Source of the DNA: Nematostella vectensis
Taxonomy: Eukaryota; Cnidaria; Anthozoa; Actiniaria; Edwardsiidae
DNA length: 64,000 nucleotides
Assembly (NCBI RefSeq): GCF_932526225.1
Contig: NC_064042.1
Span: forward strand, 11,727,040-11,791,039
Direction: 5' to 3'
Shown here: piece after piece, positions 39,101 to 47,637 of the stretch
How the letters are laid out: each line of letters opens with the position of its first letter
Numbering within the stretch: position 1 is the stretch's first letter
The notes under the pieces: generated by a model
Seen by the model: only the letters and a program-made list of their open reading frames with translations
What the model was told of the DNA's origin: nothing
The model's database searches: none
Translations under genes and position numbers: made by a program

Positions 39101-42100
39101 GTCAACGAAATCCCACAAATGCACACAACTAAAGGAATACTGTAGCTCTGCACTATTTTTCTCAGTTGTCACTGAGTTGTCACTCCTTCACTGCAAGATG
39201 GAAGAATTGTTATAAACCCACTTGGCAAAGTAATCAAAGAACCTAGCCAGGAATTGCTGAGGGGAGTTGTGTTTGAGAGGGGGTGTGAGGGGGTATACAT
39301 GCCCTTTCCTTCTAACCCTAGCTACATGTATGCCTCTGAGAACTATTTGCAAAAAGAAATTCTAAAAAAAAAAATCCTGTGAAATTTTTTTTGCAGTGAT
39401 GAAAATTCAGAAAGGAAAGGATTTTAATTTTTTATCTAAACTTTTCAGAGCCAGAAGAATATAAAGTTCAAATTTACCCACAAATTGACTCACATGTAAC
39501 GCTGGAAAAGTGTGTTCCGCTTTCTTGTGATGCCATTTTCCATGTTGATGTATTCAACAGCCTCATCTTTAGACCCTTCCAACTCATCTTTTTCTTTCTC
39601 AACAGCTTTCACACGGTTCAACTATAAATAAACAGCCACCAAATTGAACAGATCTGAAGCATCTAAGAACGGATTTGTGATACTTGCAATCAGTAGGCAG
39701 AGGTGATGGGAGGTGAGAGAGGGAACAGCCTTTTAATAAGAAAGGCCAGGCTAGACCCATAATCCTTTTGTGGTTTTCTAAATATTGTATTTCTTTGTTG
39801 AGACAGGCTGATTATTTATTTACATCTATTTGTATTTTTAATTTCATCCAGCTACTGCAACATACAATATATGGGGCAATTTTTATTCATAAGCAACATT
39901 CATTCATTTATCACATCACATCACAACATAATACAGTATCAAATAATGATGTGGCTATAAGTTTGGGTATGGTCTATATTTACAATTGTGATTCCCATTT
40001 TGCAGCTTTTACTTAAGGGTGCCTAAACATGTACATATAGTATTTTCTAAATCCGAAGGTACCTCTAAGAAAAGAGGGTGAGTAACTTGCTCTTGAGCAG
40101 GATAATGGTACTGCAATTAATTCTAAAATTACATACTGTACATACGGTACATACTGTACCTTTTCTCCACGAGCTTCGTTCAGCACTTCCACCTCCTTAG
40201 CCAGTTCTTCTATTGGTTCCTTGTATCGACTGGAGCCAATTATATCTTCTAGATATTCTAACATGCCATCTTCATGCTCTGTCAAAGCTTTTGGCTTCAT
40301 CATTGATATCTGCTCTACCTCCCCCTAGATTGACAGAGAGCCAGAAAAGCATGTAGCTATATCAAATGCTATTTTACCTGTGAGCAGAGGCCTTTTTTCT
40401 CTGCCAATCGAAACAAAATGCTAATCTGCTGTTGATCACTCACACATAGAGTGGAACCTCATTATAACATTGCATTGTTACAATGCAAATCAAGGCTATT
40501 TCCCATTATATTGCTGTTTTTTGAGACCCAAATGCTGATCATTATATTGCCCAGTAAATGCTTACAAACCTGGAGGATTAGGAAGCGATTATGATCCAGA
40601 TCTATTCCAACATCTCGCAGCAGCTTTGCAACTTCTTTGAATGGCATCTTACGGCCATTAACATGGTAGTCAGAAGAGTTGTCCTTACGGGCTGTACGGG
40701 ACACCACAAAATTACTGTCTGGTACCACTTCAAACTCATCGTCTGGCTGAAGGTAAAAAGATTGTTTTAATTCATATATGGTTTTAGTGTCACAAAGCCA
40801 GGTACAGTAGAACCTGGCACGAAGTGCCAAGATACTGGGGAATTCTGTCTGTTATATCAAGGTCTTGTTCCATACATACATTTTACTGTAATTTAGGCTT
40901 GGCTGAAGGAAATTGTTTATTATACCAAGGACTTCGTTATATAGAGGTTCATTAAAACAAGCGTCATAAAATAGGTGTTATAAAATAGCATAAAGGTGGC
41001 CAATTTAGGGGGAGAGGGTGAAACTGGCAAAGCAGAACACAGTAAGAGACTAAGGATGAATATAGGCCTTACTGTTCACATTGAGGGGGTAGGGATAAAG
41101 ATGCAACAGCTGTCAATCATTGATGCTATCCCTGTATTATGACTAGCTATATTTTCAAAAGATGCTTTCACTTCTTTCGGAACTCATTCCTCAACAAAAA
41201 CAAATTATAGCACCCAAATTGTTCAGTTGAAAACTTTCCAAATTTATGGGAAAAGTAAAATTTTCCACTGGAATATGTTTATTTGGCACTATCTATTGCA
41301 TGCATAAACAATGGATAAGTATTGGGACAAATATTGACACTATATTGGGACCTCAATATAATATTAAACGTCTTGACACTACATCTTTTTTTTTTGGGGG
41401 GGGGGGGAGATTGAGAGACTTTTTTTGAGAAACATTTATATTCAAATTCTAAAGCAAAGAAATACAAAACAACTATTGTATCACATAAATATCTCAAAAA
41501 TAGTATGGTGCTCTTTGAACATAAGGAGTACTTAGAGAAATTAACTTAACTTATTAATGATTTGACGTGATTTAGAATAACAAATGTGACGACTCACGCG
41601 AAAACGTACCTTAGAGCTTCTCAATTCCGCTAAACGGGCGCGAGCGTTCTGCGAAACGGGCGCGAGCATTCCACGAGATAAGAGCGAGCATTCCGCGAGA
41701 TGGGCGCGAGCTTTCCGCGAGATAGGCACGGGCGTGAGCTTTTGCAAAACGGCGGCAAGCCTTTTGTTGAGTTGCGAGCACATAACAGAACAATCAGCAA
41801 AAGGGCTGAATCTTGAATCTTTCGATTTCCAAAGTCTGTGAAACGCAATAGACATCTACTGTGGTCTATACCTTAGAAAAAGCCTCTCTTAGGATAGAAG
41901 TAAACAAGTAAGCAAGTATTTGAGTTTGGTTTCGTTGAGGTCTCGAGTGCTAGCAAGGGAATCAACAACAAAGTTGCTACGATGCTACATCAAGACAACA
42001 GCGCTATTACCAATCACCTCTTGAGGGATAGCTTGATATCAACTCCGACAGTTTGACATCAGTCGGAAGATGTTTCGCTCGAAGCCTTGGTTCGCTAGAA

Positions 42101-43755
42101 GCCATATACTTGGATATACTAAGAAAACAACGTTTAAACATACTATGGTTTAAATATATAGAATTATAAATAAAATCTTATAAAATCTAGTTGTAGTAAA
42201 GTTATTTTTCTACATATACACTTGAACAACGAAGCTTCTTAAGGTGCCTTCGGCTGGAGCAATGTAGCGATTGCGACAATCTTTTTTGTGGTATCTATGT
42301 GGATACGCGATTTTTTGAGCGAAGGTAAACCGGCGTGATTTATTCGCCGCCGACATATAAACATATTGTTGTTCTTCAACAAAGACACTCGAACAACGAC
42401 GCTACTTTGGTTTGCGTTCGGCTCTATCTAATGGAGCAATGTAGCGATTGCGTCAATCTTTATTTCAAAAGAAAGCTCACATATCGGGAATCTTTCAAGA
42501 GTTCATGTCAAAAACTGTCGCCCTTATTCCCCGAATATACTACTTATCTCTAGTAACTTACACAAAATTGTCCTCAAATTGCCAGACTAACTATTTCGTA
42601 TGTATTTGCGATTCGAGAGAGGTACAATCTGTGAAAGTTTGTCAAGGTGCTTGGGTACTCTTCTAAAAAAGCCGTAACGACACAAATTCTAGACAAAATC
42701 GTCGCTCCGTGCTGGGTAAAAAAAATCGTCCTTTCGAAAAATCGGAGTTGACTAAGGATCAACTTGCTGGTTGCTATTCCGTGTCATTTATAAGATACAA
42801 CCCGCGAGTTGTGTTTGGCAAGTCGCGAGGCTTCCCGTTGTCAAGGCGCAAGCGTTCCGTGAGAAAGGCGCGAACTTTCCGTTATTTAGGCGCGAGCGTT
42901 CCACGAAATGGGCGCGAGCTTTCCGTTATTAAGGCGCGAGCATTCCGCAAGAAGGCCGCGAGCTTTCCGCGAAACGGGCACGAGTTAGGCCAAACTTGCG
43001 GAAGACCCTAAGGTACGTTTTCGCGTGAGTCGTCACAAATTGGTGATACTATACTGTATTTTTAACCTGCATCTATAGTACGTTTAGCCGTACTCACCAG
43101 ATCAATAATTCTTTGGAAGTGGACAGATACAGTACAACTGGCTACGTTTGGGTGTGCCGATGAGTTATGAATCAACTGTGATACTTTTTTTGTCCGAATC
43201 ATCTTGGAGCGATACCCGAACACAAACAACATGGCGTCGATCACATTCGATTTCCCACTGCCATTGGGACCAACGATCGAAGAAAAACTCTGAAAAATTA
43301 TAGATCAATAATTAGTGGTACTATTAAGTCATGTTAGCAGTGTTTCGTACACGGAAGACAAGATACAGAAATGTACTTGTTTTCTTATTGATAGCCAAAA
43401 CATGGTCCCAAAACATTATGAAATTTAACGTTCGTAACCATGTACTTAAGGTTTCTTAGCTAAAATTACAAGTAACACACATGTTTTGCCCACCAAAACA
43501 TGTGTGAAAGCATTTTAAATACAACCGGTTTATCAATCAGTGACCGTGTTGTAAAAAAAAGTTTAACGTGACAAAGTTTACCTTGTGAAAAGGGCCAAGT
43601 TCCTGCACTCCTGCGTACGATTTAAAGTTTTCGTTGACAATCTTAGTGATCATGAGCCTGGGTTCACGACTTGGAGTTTTAGGATCCTCTTCCATGGTAT
43701 TTTCGGATGGATTTTGGCTTTGTTCCGTCTCCATTTTATCAACTTCGTCCGCCAT
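22276..43755 (-). CDS. SMC4: SMC4, condensin core ATPase (36 coding exons)
   Basis: The complete gene is on the minus strand. Thirty-six coding exons join in frame to 3,726 bp (1,241 residues plus stop), against about 1,288 in human SMC4. It pairs with SMC2 in condensin I/II, and its ATPase heads drive DNA loop extrusion for mitotic chromosome compaction. Hallmarks are the N-terminal [15 protein letters not shown] and Walker [25 protein letters not shown], a hinge with [20 protein letters not shown] and GTMSGGG, the signature [13 protein letters not shown], Walker [13 protein letters not shown], and a C-terminus ending [18 protein letters not shown]. No catalytic residue is missing. The ATG context (AAAATGGCGG) and an E2F-like site just upstream support the start. 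Introns hold foldback transposons, a tRNA-like SINE and two minisatellites that duplicate splice junctions. Exon coordinates are given in the domain entries. Confidence 0.98.
22596..22800 (-). repeat. Two-copy duplication at the SMC4 exon 35 donor
   Basis: CGAAAGTGCAGCCTATTTGG (about 22596) and CGAAAGTGCAGCCTGTTTAG (about 22711) are paralogous. So are TTAAAGACAGCTGTCTCAAC (about 22686) and TTAAAGACAGCTGTGTCACC (about 22773). The second of these pairs includes the exon 35 donor at 22791-22790. The unit is about 90-115 bp, with only two copies. Confidence 0.65.
23488..23709. mobile_element. 222-bp foldback MITE in SMC4 intron 33
   Basis: Near-perfect inverted repeat. The left arm starts GAGAGCTTAAGCAAGTCAAC and the right arm ends with its reverse complement at 23709. 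At least 46 bp of each arm match with one mismatch, and GACGTCCGTGAC and CGGACGTC pair further in, so nearly the whole element folds. TA dinucleotides at 23486-23487 and 23710-23711 are consistent with a TA target-site duplication (Tc1/mariner-like MITE). No coding capacity. Confidence 0.88.
23845..23945 (+). mobile_element. tRNA-like SINE head (Pol III A and B boxes)
   Basis: GGTTCGATTCCCGG at about 23910 is a textbook B box. Upstream, TAGCCTAGTGTGTTAGCG resembles an A box at suitable spacing. The full cloverleaf is not convincing, so this is called a tRNA-derived SINE fragment rather than a functional tRNA. It sits in SMC4 intron 33. Confidence 0.5.
24549..25045 (-). repeat. Degenerate copies of the SMC4 exon 33 acceptor region
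   Basis: CTGCAAGAACGTCAAGCAGG (24550, overlapping the exon 33 acceptor) resembles CTGCAATAACGCCAGCAGGC (about 24860) and TTGCAAGAACGACAAACAGA (about 24972). A fragment of GTGATCATCT recurs at about 24903. The copies are old and irregularly spaced. Homology is judged by eye. Confidence 0.45.
25212..31825 (-). CDS. SMC4: SMC4 exons 23-32: C-terminal coiled-coil arm
   Basis: Exons 31825-31594, 30933-30882, 30359-30308, 29164-29079, 28629-28548, 28139-28077, 26709-26536, 26348-26238, 25999-25922 and 25367-25212. Exon 23 ends [15 protein letters not shown], and exon 24 continues [17 protein letters not shown]. This direct join gives the same residue count as the corresponding human segment. Later matches are AAIAEYRKK (exon 31) and [20 protein letters not shown] (exon 32). 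Intron 23 contains four repeat copies of the exon 23 end. Confidence 0.94.
26839..27407. mobile_element. 569-bp hAT-like non-autonomous element in SMC4 intron 28
   Basis: Terminal inverted repeats CAGGGCTTCTGGAATTACGCG (26839-26859) and its reverse complement (27387-27407). The CAGGG start is typical of hAT transposons. The interior is made of repeated ATTACGCGG-type motifs on both strands and has no transposase frame. An exact 8-bp target duplication is not visible (TAATATAT against CTATATAG). Confidence 0.8.
29394..29584. repeat. Two (ATT)n microsatellites in SMC4 intron 25
   Basis: ATT/TTA trinucleotide runs at about 29394-29436 and 29541-29584, separated by AT-rich unique sequence and surrounded by ATGATG-rich simple sequence. 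Confidence 0.93.
30046..30137. repeat. (AT)n dinucleotide microsatellite
   Basis: 92 bp of uninterrupted AT repeats in SMC4 intron 25. Confidence 0.97.
30482..30761. mobile_element. MITE with GCGCTTATT motifs in SMC4 intron 24
   Basis: Imperfect terminal inverted repeats TACCGTCATTGCTCGCATTT and the reverse complement of AATTGCGGTA at 30761. The interior repeats GGCGCTTATTCA on both strands. A related sequence beginning TACCATAATTACCAGAATAA is present in DGK intron 4 (52788 onward), indicating a dispersed family. Confidence 0.65.
31100..31641 (-). repeat. 108-bp tandem repeat carrying the SMC4 exon 23 donor
   Basis: The last 48 bp or so of exon 23 plus the start of intron 23 are present five times: the real one (donor after 31594) and four intronic copies. 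On the minus strand each copy reads AGTCACGTGTCAAGGGGCTC, then GAGACGGTCGTCG, then GACAAAG|GTAAGTT (one GACATAG, one GTGAGTC). Four 48-bp segments, 31533-31486, 31425-31378, 31317-31270 and 31209-31162, are bounded by TAATAG| and |GT and are spaced exactly 108 bp apart. Each could be a phase-1 symmetric mini-exon encoding [16 protein letters not shown] (VAEQDK in the last). The polypyrimidine tract before each is poor. Confidence 0.9.
31845..32175. repeat. Degenerate minisatellite of AAACGACACTCAACCGAC units
   Basis: About a dozen diverged units of roughly 22-30 bp (AAACGAGATTCAACCGACAG, AAACGACAATCAACCGACCA and similar) fill SMC4 intron 22 between exons 23 and 22. They do not include either exon boundary. 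Confidence 0.8.
32251..35608 (-). CDS. SMC4: SMC4 exons 17-22: hinge domain
   Basis: Exons 35608-35539, 34989-34828, 34368-34328, 33981-33849, 33287-33233 and 32378-32251. Diagnostic strings are [83 protein letters not shown] and [15 protein letters not shown]. This segment forms the SMC2-SMC4 dimer interface. Exon 22 begins exactly at CCCAG|GTACCATGAG. The upstream intron is almost completely filled by a 64-bp minisatellite that repeats this acceptor. Confidence 0.96.
32314..33228 (-). repeat. 64-bp minisatellite carrying the SMC4 exon 22 acceptor
   Basis: Fourteen units of 64 bp. On the minus strand each contains TAATCCCAG|GTACCATGAG followed by CGGGGGAGGCAC, that is the exon 22 acceptor and its first bases. 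The true acceptor is at 32379. Copies lie near 32434, 32498, 32562, 32626, 32690, 32754, 32818, 32882, 32946, 33010, 33074, 33138 and 33197. About nine keep AG|GTACC, while those nearest exon 21 are decayed. Trimers recur every 192 bp (units with GCACATGG at 32560 and 32752). The array fills almost the whole of intron 21. Confidence 0.95.
33717..33764. mobile_element. 48-bp hairpin element
   Basis: TGTGTAATTCCAG (33717-33729) and CTGGAATTACACA (33752-33764) are perfect 13-bp inverted repeats around a short loop. A related arm is seen near 12785. Probably a decayed MITE. It lies in SMC4 intron 20. Confidence 0.6.
35993..39621 (-). CDS. SMC4: SMC4 exons 5-16: N-terminal coiled-coil arm
   Basis: Exons 39621-39494, 39049-38952, 38874-38832, 38406-38322, 38251-38186, 38047-37970, 37732-37687, 37337-37297, 37027-36971, 36842-36721, 36606-36498 and 36054-35993. 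All are short (41-128 bp), and the translation is rich in Glu, Lys, Gln and Leu heptads. Family matches are [16 protein letters not shown] (exon 5) and [14 protein letters not shown] (exon 16). Every junction has GT-AG and keeps frame. Introns hold poly-G runs at 38149-38164 and 38666-38687 and no other gene. Confidence 0.93.
40160..43755 (-). CDS. SMC4: SMC4 exons 1-4: N-terminal ATPase head
   Basis: Exons 43755-43582, 43289-43098, 40746-40570 and 40324-40160, all in phase 0. Exon 1 has an acidic leader followed by [17 protein letters not shown]. Exon 2 begins [15 protein letters not shown] (Walker A) and includes [14 protein letters not shown]. Exon 3 contains [16 protein letters not shown] and ends DHNRFLILQ. 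Exon 4 begins GEVEQ (Q-loop region) and ends in the first coiled coil with [20 protein letters not shown]. Intron 2 (2.35 kb) contains a 1.45-kb element with 29-bp terminal inverted repeats. Confidence 0.97.
41586..43036. mobile_element. 1.45-kb TIR element in SMC4 intron 2
   Basis: Perfect 29-bp terminal inverted repeats. The left is GTGACGACTCACGCGAAAAC plus GTACCTTAG (41586-41614), and the right end is its reverse complement (43008-43036). AAAT flanks both sides (41582-41585, 43037-43040) as a probable 4-bp target duplication. Next to each TIR is an array of a GC-rich motif of about 22 bp (GGGCGCGAGCTTTCCGCGAG and variants) in the same direct orientation. Internally, GGAGCAATGTAGCGATTGCG is duplicated (about 42257 and 42432). 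No transposase frame is present, so it is non-autonomous. I do not assign a superfamily. Confidence 0.9.
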
Positions 43756-43795
43756 TTTCTTTAGTTCTTATCGTTTCCTTATCGTATCAGTTTGG

Positions 43796-43805
43796 TTTTG
43801 GCGCC
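43796..43805. promoter_or_regulatory. E2F-like site upstream of SMC4
   Basis: TTTTGGCGCC contains the E2F consensus TTTSSCGC and lies about 42 bp upstream of the SMC4 start codon. SMC4 is cell-cycle regulated in animals, so the position is plausible. Binding is inferred from motif and location only. Confidence 0.45.
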
Positions 43806-45120
43806 AGAATTTACTGCGCTTTGGTTTCCTCTAGGGTAGGGTGTGTAACAGTAAAATAATGTAACGAAAATTCACATTTAACACCTAAACACAGAATAAA
43901 TCATACTATATCTAATAAAAATGTACAAACTAAATCATATTATAACTGTTATTTTAATATATTTCTCGTCTAGGTAATACAGAAACTGTATTTATTTTTA
44001 AAAACTGACACCTCCCTATAAAATAGAAACTTTATCCTCAGAACATTCCCATGAGCACTCGGGAGCTGCAAACACACAGGTAATCCGATTCAATATTGAA
44101 TTAGTTTTTGTTTTGCGCTAGAGCAAATGCCTACAACGCCAAACTCGAATTTGAATGCTTGGACGTTAGCCTACAGGCAGGTGGTTAGCCTAGTTGTTCT
44201 GGTGATATCATAAAGGATATCGGAAACCTCTCAAAAGAACCTTTTTTCTTAATTTGCAGAGCCGTAATAAATTTCATTTTTGTTTGTCTCTTCGTCCTGT
44301 TTAAGGGATGAAATAGCCTACGGGCTTTTGTTTTTCCGGCACGGAAACCCCGAAAACACGAAGTTCGCATTACCACGGCCGTCATCTTGCTTGCCATCTT
44401 GGATAAGGCCTGGTAAAAAAAAGACATGGTATTGTCCCCGCCCGCATCCTGTTTCGGGGCCGCATCAATATTATTTTTTATTTTTTTAGTTTCTGCTGCT
44501 TTGATTGTTTCAAATTTCGTGCGTTCCGCGGTACGTGGGCACTGAAATAAAAGCAACGCTCCCGTTTAAACTTTTCTTAGGAGGCCGAGAAGATCATGGA
44601 ATGACAAAAGCACACTGAGTAATACACTCGAACAACCCTTCTACTACCGATGCGAAATATTAAGAGGATGTGGCTTTTGTTGAAAGCAATATTATGTGTG
44701 TTTTGAATTTCCACATGTAGTCGTGAGTACACCCCGGCATGATCTCCTGATATGATAGGTCTTTCATTCACTGAAACAAACATGCCAAAAAATAACTTTA
44801 AAACATTTCGCTTCCTATGAAAATGTCCTATCTGTAAAGACTTTCTTTTATGCCTTGTTATGTAAAAATGATTTATCAACGCCGGGTTCTTCAAATTACT
44901 ATCACAGGAATTCTTACTTGACCCCAATTTCTGGCTCAACCACTGTATTTCCCCTGCAGTCTTATATTAAAATCTTAATACTATAGTTTGTTAATGTAAA
45001 TTTCCTTTTAATAACACAAACAAAGCTAAATGTTTCATATGTTTTTAAAACTGAAAGACAATCCTTACACATTCCTTTAGTTATCCATTACTGTAATTCC
45101 TTGGGGTTCATTTCGGGGAC
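43806..45120. other. Intergenic DNA upstream of SMC4
   Basis: No supported gene. A 123-codon minus-strand frame at 44185-44556 has no recognisable family. Short tandem GGGGATCATTTCGGGTCC-type repeats begin at about 45100, at the junction with the retrotransposon. Confidence 0.45.
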
Positions 45121-45179
45121 TCTTGGGGATCGTTTCGGGTCCCGGGATCAGTTGGGGAACTTTTGGGGATCATTTCGGG

Positions 45180-45683
45180 TCCTGTACAGATCGCCCTACG
45201 CACGCCGGTGGCTTGGCTGCTTATATTAACTCCAAAATGACATGTAAACGTCTGGCTAACTACGAACTATGTGATGCAATCTACGAAACGTTGTGGCTCC
45301 AAATTAGGCCTCTCAGACTGCCCAGATGCATTTCCATCATCCTTGTAGGTGTCATTTATCATCATCCGAGAGCTTCGGCTGACGATAACCGCAGACTTTG
45401 TTGTCACATCCAATCTGTTGTGGATTCTTTTACGCGTGATCACCCGGACTGCCTCGTTTGGGTTGTTGGAGATTTTAATCCCACTTCAACTAAGATTTCT
45501 GCTACCCAAATAAAACGCGCGAGCGGCCTCATGCAAATCATCAAAGTGTTGACGCGTGACACAGGCATCCTCAACTGGTGTCTAACGAACCATGCAAAGT
45601 TATTCATGTCACCTAGGCAACTGCCTAAGTTAGGGTCCAGCGCACGCGTCCGCTCAAAGAAAAGATTTATCGTCGGAATATGA
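45180..45683 (+). pseudogene. LINE endonuclease domain, C-terminal part
   Basis: The frame includes GGLAAYINSKMTCKRL, LVGVIYHHPRASADDN, the catalytic-loop string VVGDFNPTSTK and LPKLGSS, all characteristic of LINE AP-endonucleases. The N-terminal catalytic Asn and Glu motifs lie upstream and are absent. The frame shifts after LGSS, so the SDH motif is lost. Confidence 0.8.
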
Positions 45684-45985
45684 GGGAAAGCCGTATTCCC
45701 GAGTTCGGCTCGTGGATTACAGCCTTCTCTTGAGACGAGCTCTTCTCGTTTGCGACCTGCGCAGAGAAGTTCCAGTTCTTCCATCAAACACTGTCTGCCG
45801 CTGTAAACGAGTTTTCTCCCCTCAAAACTTCTCTTGTCAACGCCTCCGATAAGCCATGGATAACCCATAGGATCAAGGCAGCCATTAGAAAACGTCAACT
45901 TTTCCTTAGTAAATATGGCAAAGACTCGCCTCTCTTCAAACGCTGGCGAAACATTACACAGCGCCTTATTTCTAAATCTAAGAAA

Positions 45986-47434
45986 GTGTTCTACGCAGCT
46001 AAAGTTAAAAGCCTTGGGAACTCGAATATCTCACAGTGGTGGAAAACTGTGAAAAGCTTGTCTGGAATGTCACGTGATGAGGGTCAGTGGTTCCACCAGC
46101 TGATTGACGGCACTTCGATCAACTCTGGGGAGATTCTCGCCGAAAGAATTAACTCATTCTTTACGGGTCTCACATCCGATTTCTCTCCTATAACTCCATC
46201 AGACATTGAGAACATTGTTGTCAGCGATATTCCTCCCGAGTTGTTCGTATCTGTCTGCGAAGCCTACCACGCCCTTTGTTACATCAAGACGAAGAAAGCA
46301 TCCGGACCCGACAACCTCCCGAATGTCATCTTAAAGATTGTTGCCTTCAAACTGGCCCCCGCTGTTGCTGAAATCTACAACGCTTCCCTTCGCGATGACT
46401 TTGTCCCGCCTCTACTGAAGTCCGCAATAGTACACCCTATTTCCAAGCAGACCCCGCCCAAGTCCATTAAAGATGATCTGCGCCCTATATCGCTTACATG
46501 TCAGATGGCCAACATCTGTGAGGGATTCACCCTGATCCGCGTTCTTCCTTCAGTTTTAGAGCAACTCGATTGTAAACAATCTGCAATTGCAGGCGAATCC
46601 ACAGAACAAGCACTTGTCTATTTGTTGCACATAGCATTAGAGGCTCTTGACAAAGAGAACTGTTATGTAAGGTTCTTTTTGGCGGACTTCAGAAAAGGTT
46701 TTGACCTCATAGATCATAGGATTTTACTCGACAAACTGTCGAGATTTAGCTTTCATAGTAGTCTTCTTAGGTGGGTCGCATCATTTCTTCACGAAAGATC
46801 CCAAGTCACACGCATTGGTACTACGCTTTCCCGCTCGCAAACCTTAAGGGGTGGCATTCCGCAGGGGACTAAATTAGGCCCCATACACTTTGCGGTTATG
46901 GTTAACGCACTGGTGAATTCTTGGGGCCCTCGTGTGAAATATGTTGACGACTTAAGGGTCCTTGAGATCGTCCCGAGGAACTCGCCTTCTTTATTGAATC
47001 ATTTAGTTGACGACATCAAATTGTTCGTTCACCAGAATAACATGCGCCTCAACCCGCGTAAATGCAAAACCATGACTGTTGACTTTCTTCACTACAATAG
47101 TTGCGTGCCAAGGCCCATTGCTGTCAGGGGATCTCTTATTGAACAAGTAGCCAGTTTTAAGCTACTTGGGATTCATATTTCAGATGATCTAACATGGGCT
47201 GCGCACTGCGACTATGTTGTCAAGAAAGCCAACAGACGATTGTATGCAATTTGCCAACTAAAAAAGTGTGGTGTTCCAACTTCTGAAATCATAAAAGCTT
47301 ACTGCGCGCTCATAAGATCTTCCACCGAGTATGCATCGGTTGTTTTTGCCGGTCTTCCTAAGTATTTGTGTAACTCATTAGAAAACATCAAAAAGAGGTA
47401 CCATATCTTGATGCTCTCGTTAGAGCTTACTTAA
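45986..47434 (+). CDS. LINE reverse transcriptase, open 482-codon stretch
   Basis: Uninterrupted reverse transcriptase frame. The same frame extends upstream to about 45653 apart from one TGA. Motifs in order are KKASGPDNLPNVILK (RT1/2), LRPISLTCQMANI, FFLADFRKGFDLIDHRIL (motif A Asp), GGIPQGTKLGPIHFAVMVN (motif B), KYVDDLRVLE (motif C with YVDD) and FKLLGIHISDDLTWAAHCDY. Catalytic aspartates are all present. The C-terminus runs out of frame after KKRYHI, and the proper continuation is in another frame, ending near 47637. The ATG at 45986 is just the first in the open stretch, not a genuine start. Confidence 0.85.
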   Translation: MFYAAKVKSLGNSNISQWWKTVKSLSGMSRDEGQWFHQLIDGTSINSGEILAERINSFFTGLTSDFSPITPSDIENIVVSDIPPELFVSVCEAYHALCYIKTKKASGPDNLPNVILKIVAFKLAPAVAEIYNASLRDDFVPPLLKSAIVHPISKQTPPKSIKDDLRPISLTCQMANICEGFTLIRVLPSVLEQLDCKQSAIAGESTEQALVYLLHIALEALDKENCYVRFFLADFRKGFDLIDHRILLDKLSRFSFHSSLLRWVASFLHERSQVTRIGTTLSRSQTLRGGIPQGTKLGPIHFAVMVNALVNSWGPRVKYVDDLRVLEIVPRNSPSLLNHLVDDIKLFVHQNNMRLNPRKCKTMTVDFLHYNSCVPRPIAVRGSLIEQVASFKLLGIHISDDLTWAAHCDYVVKKANRRLYAICQLKKCGVPTSEIIKAYCALIRSSTEYASVVFAGLPKYLCNSLENIKKRYHILMLSLELT

Positions 47435-47637
47435 CAACCTTAGAGCAGAGACGGTTAGAGAAATGTGCCAATTTTGTAAAACAAATCAAACCGGATAATC
47501 CCATTTTTCCGCTTGTCAATAACAGAGTCGTTCACTCGACTAATAACACGTGTCTGAGGTCTGGAAGAAATTCCCACCCAATGATTGTAAGCACCGATAG
47601 ATTAAAAAATTTTGTAACTGTAAAATTTCAAGTATAA

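Larger units (their letters stand above)
45180..47637 (+). mobile_element. 5'-truncated non-LTR retrotransposon (LINE)
   Basis: Contains the C-terminal half of an apurinic-type endonuclease, a reverse transcriptase and a short C-terminal tail, in the usual LINE order. The copy is degraded by a frameshift at about 45640-45660, an in-frame TGA at about 45732 and a frameshift at about 47400. The endonuclease N-terminus and 5' region are missing. The style of the protein (LGSS after the endonuclease, GIPQGTKLGP, YVDD) suggests a CR1/Jockey-type clade, which I could not confirm. It occupies the head-to-head interval between SMC4 and DGK, roughly 1.4 kb from each start codon. Confidence 0.88.

Noticed and set aside
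44185-44556. 123-codon minus-strand frame upstream of SMC4
   Set aside because: No recognisable domain, basic low-complexity translation and no splice or promoter support.
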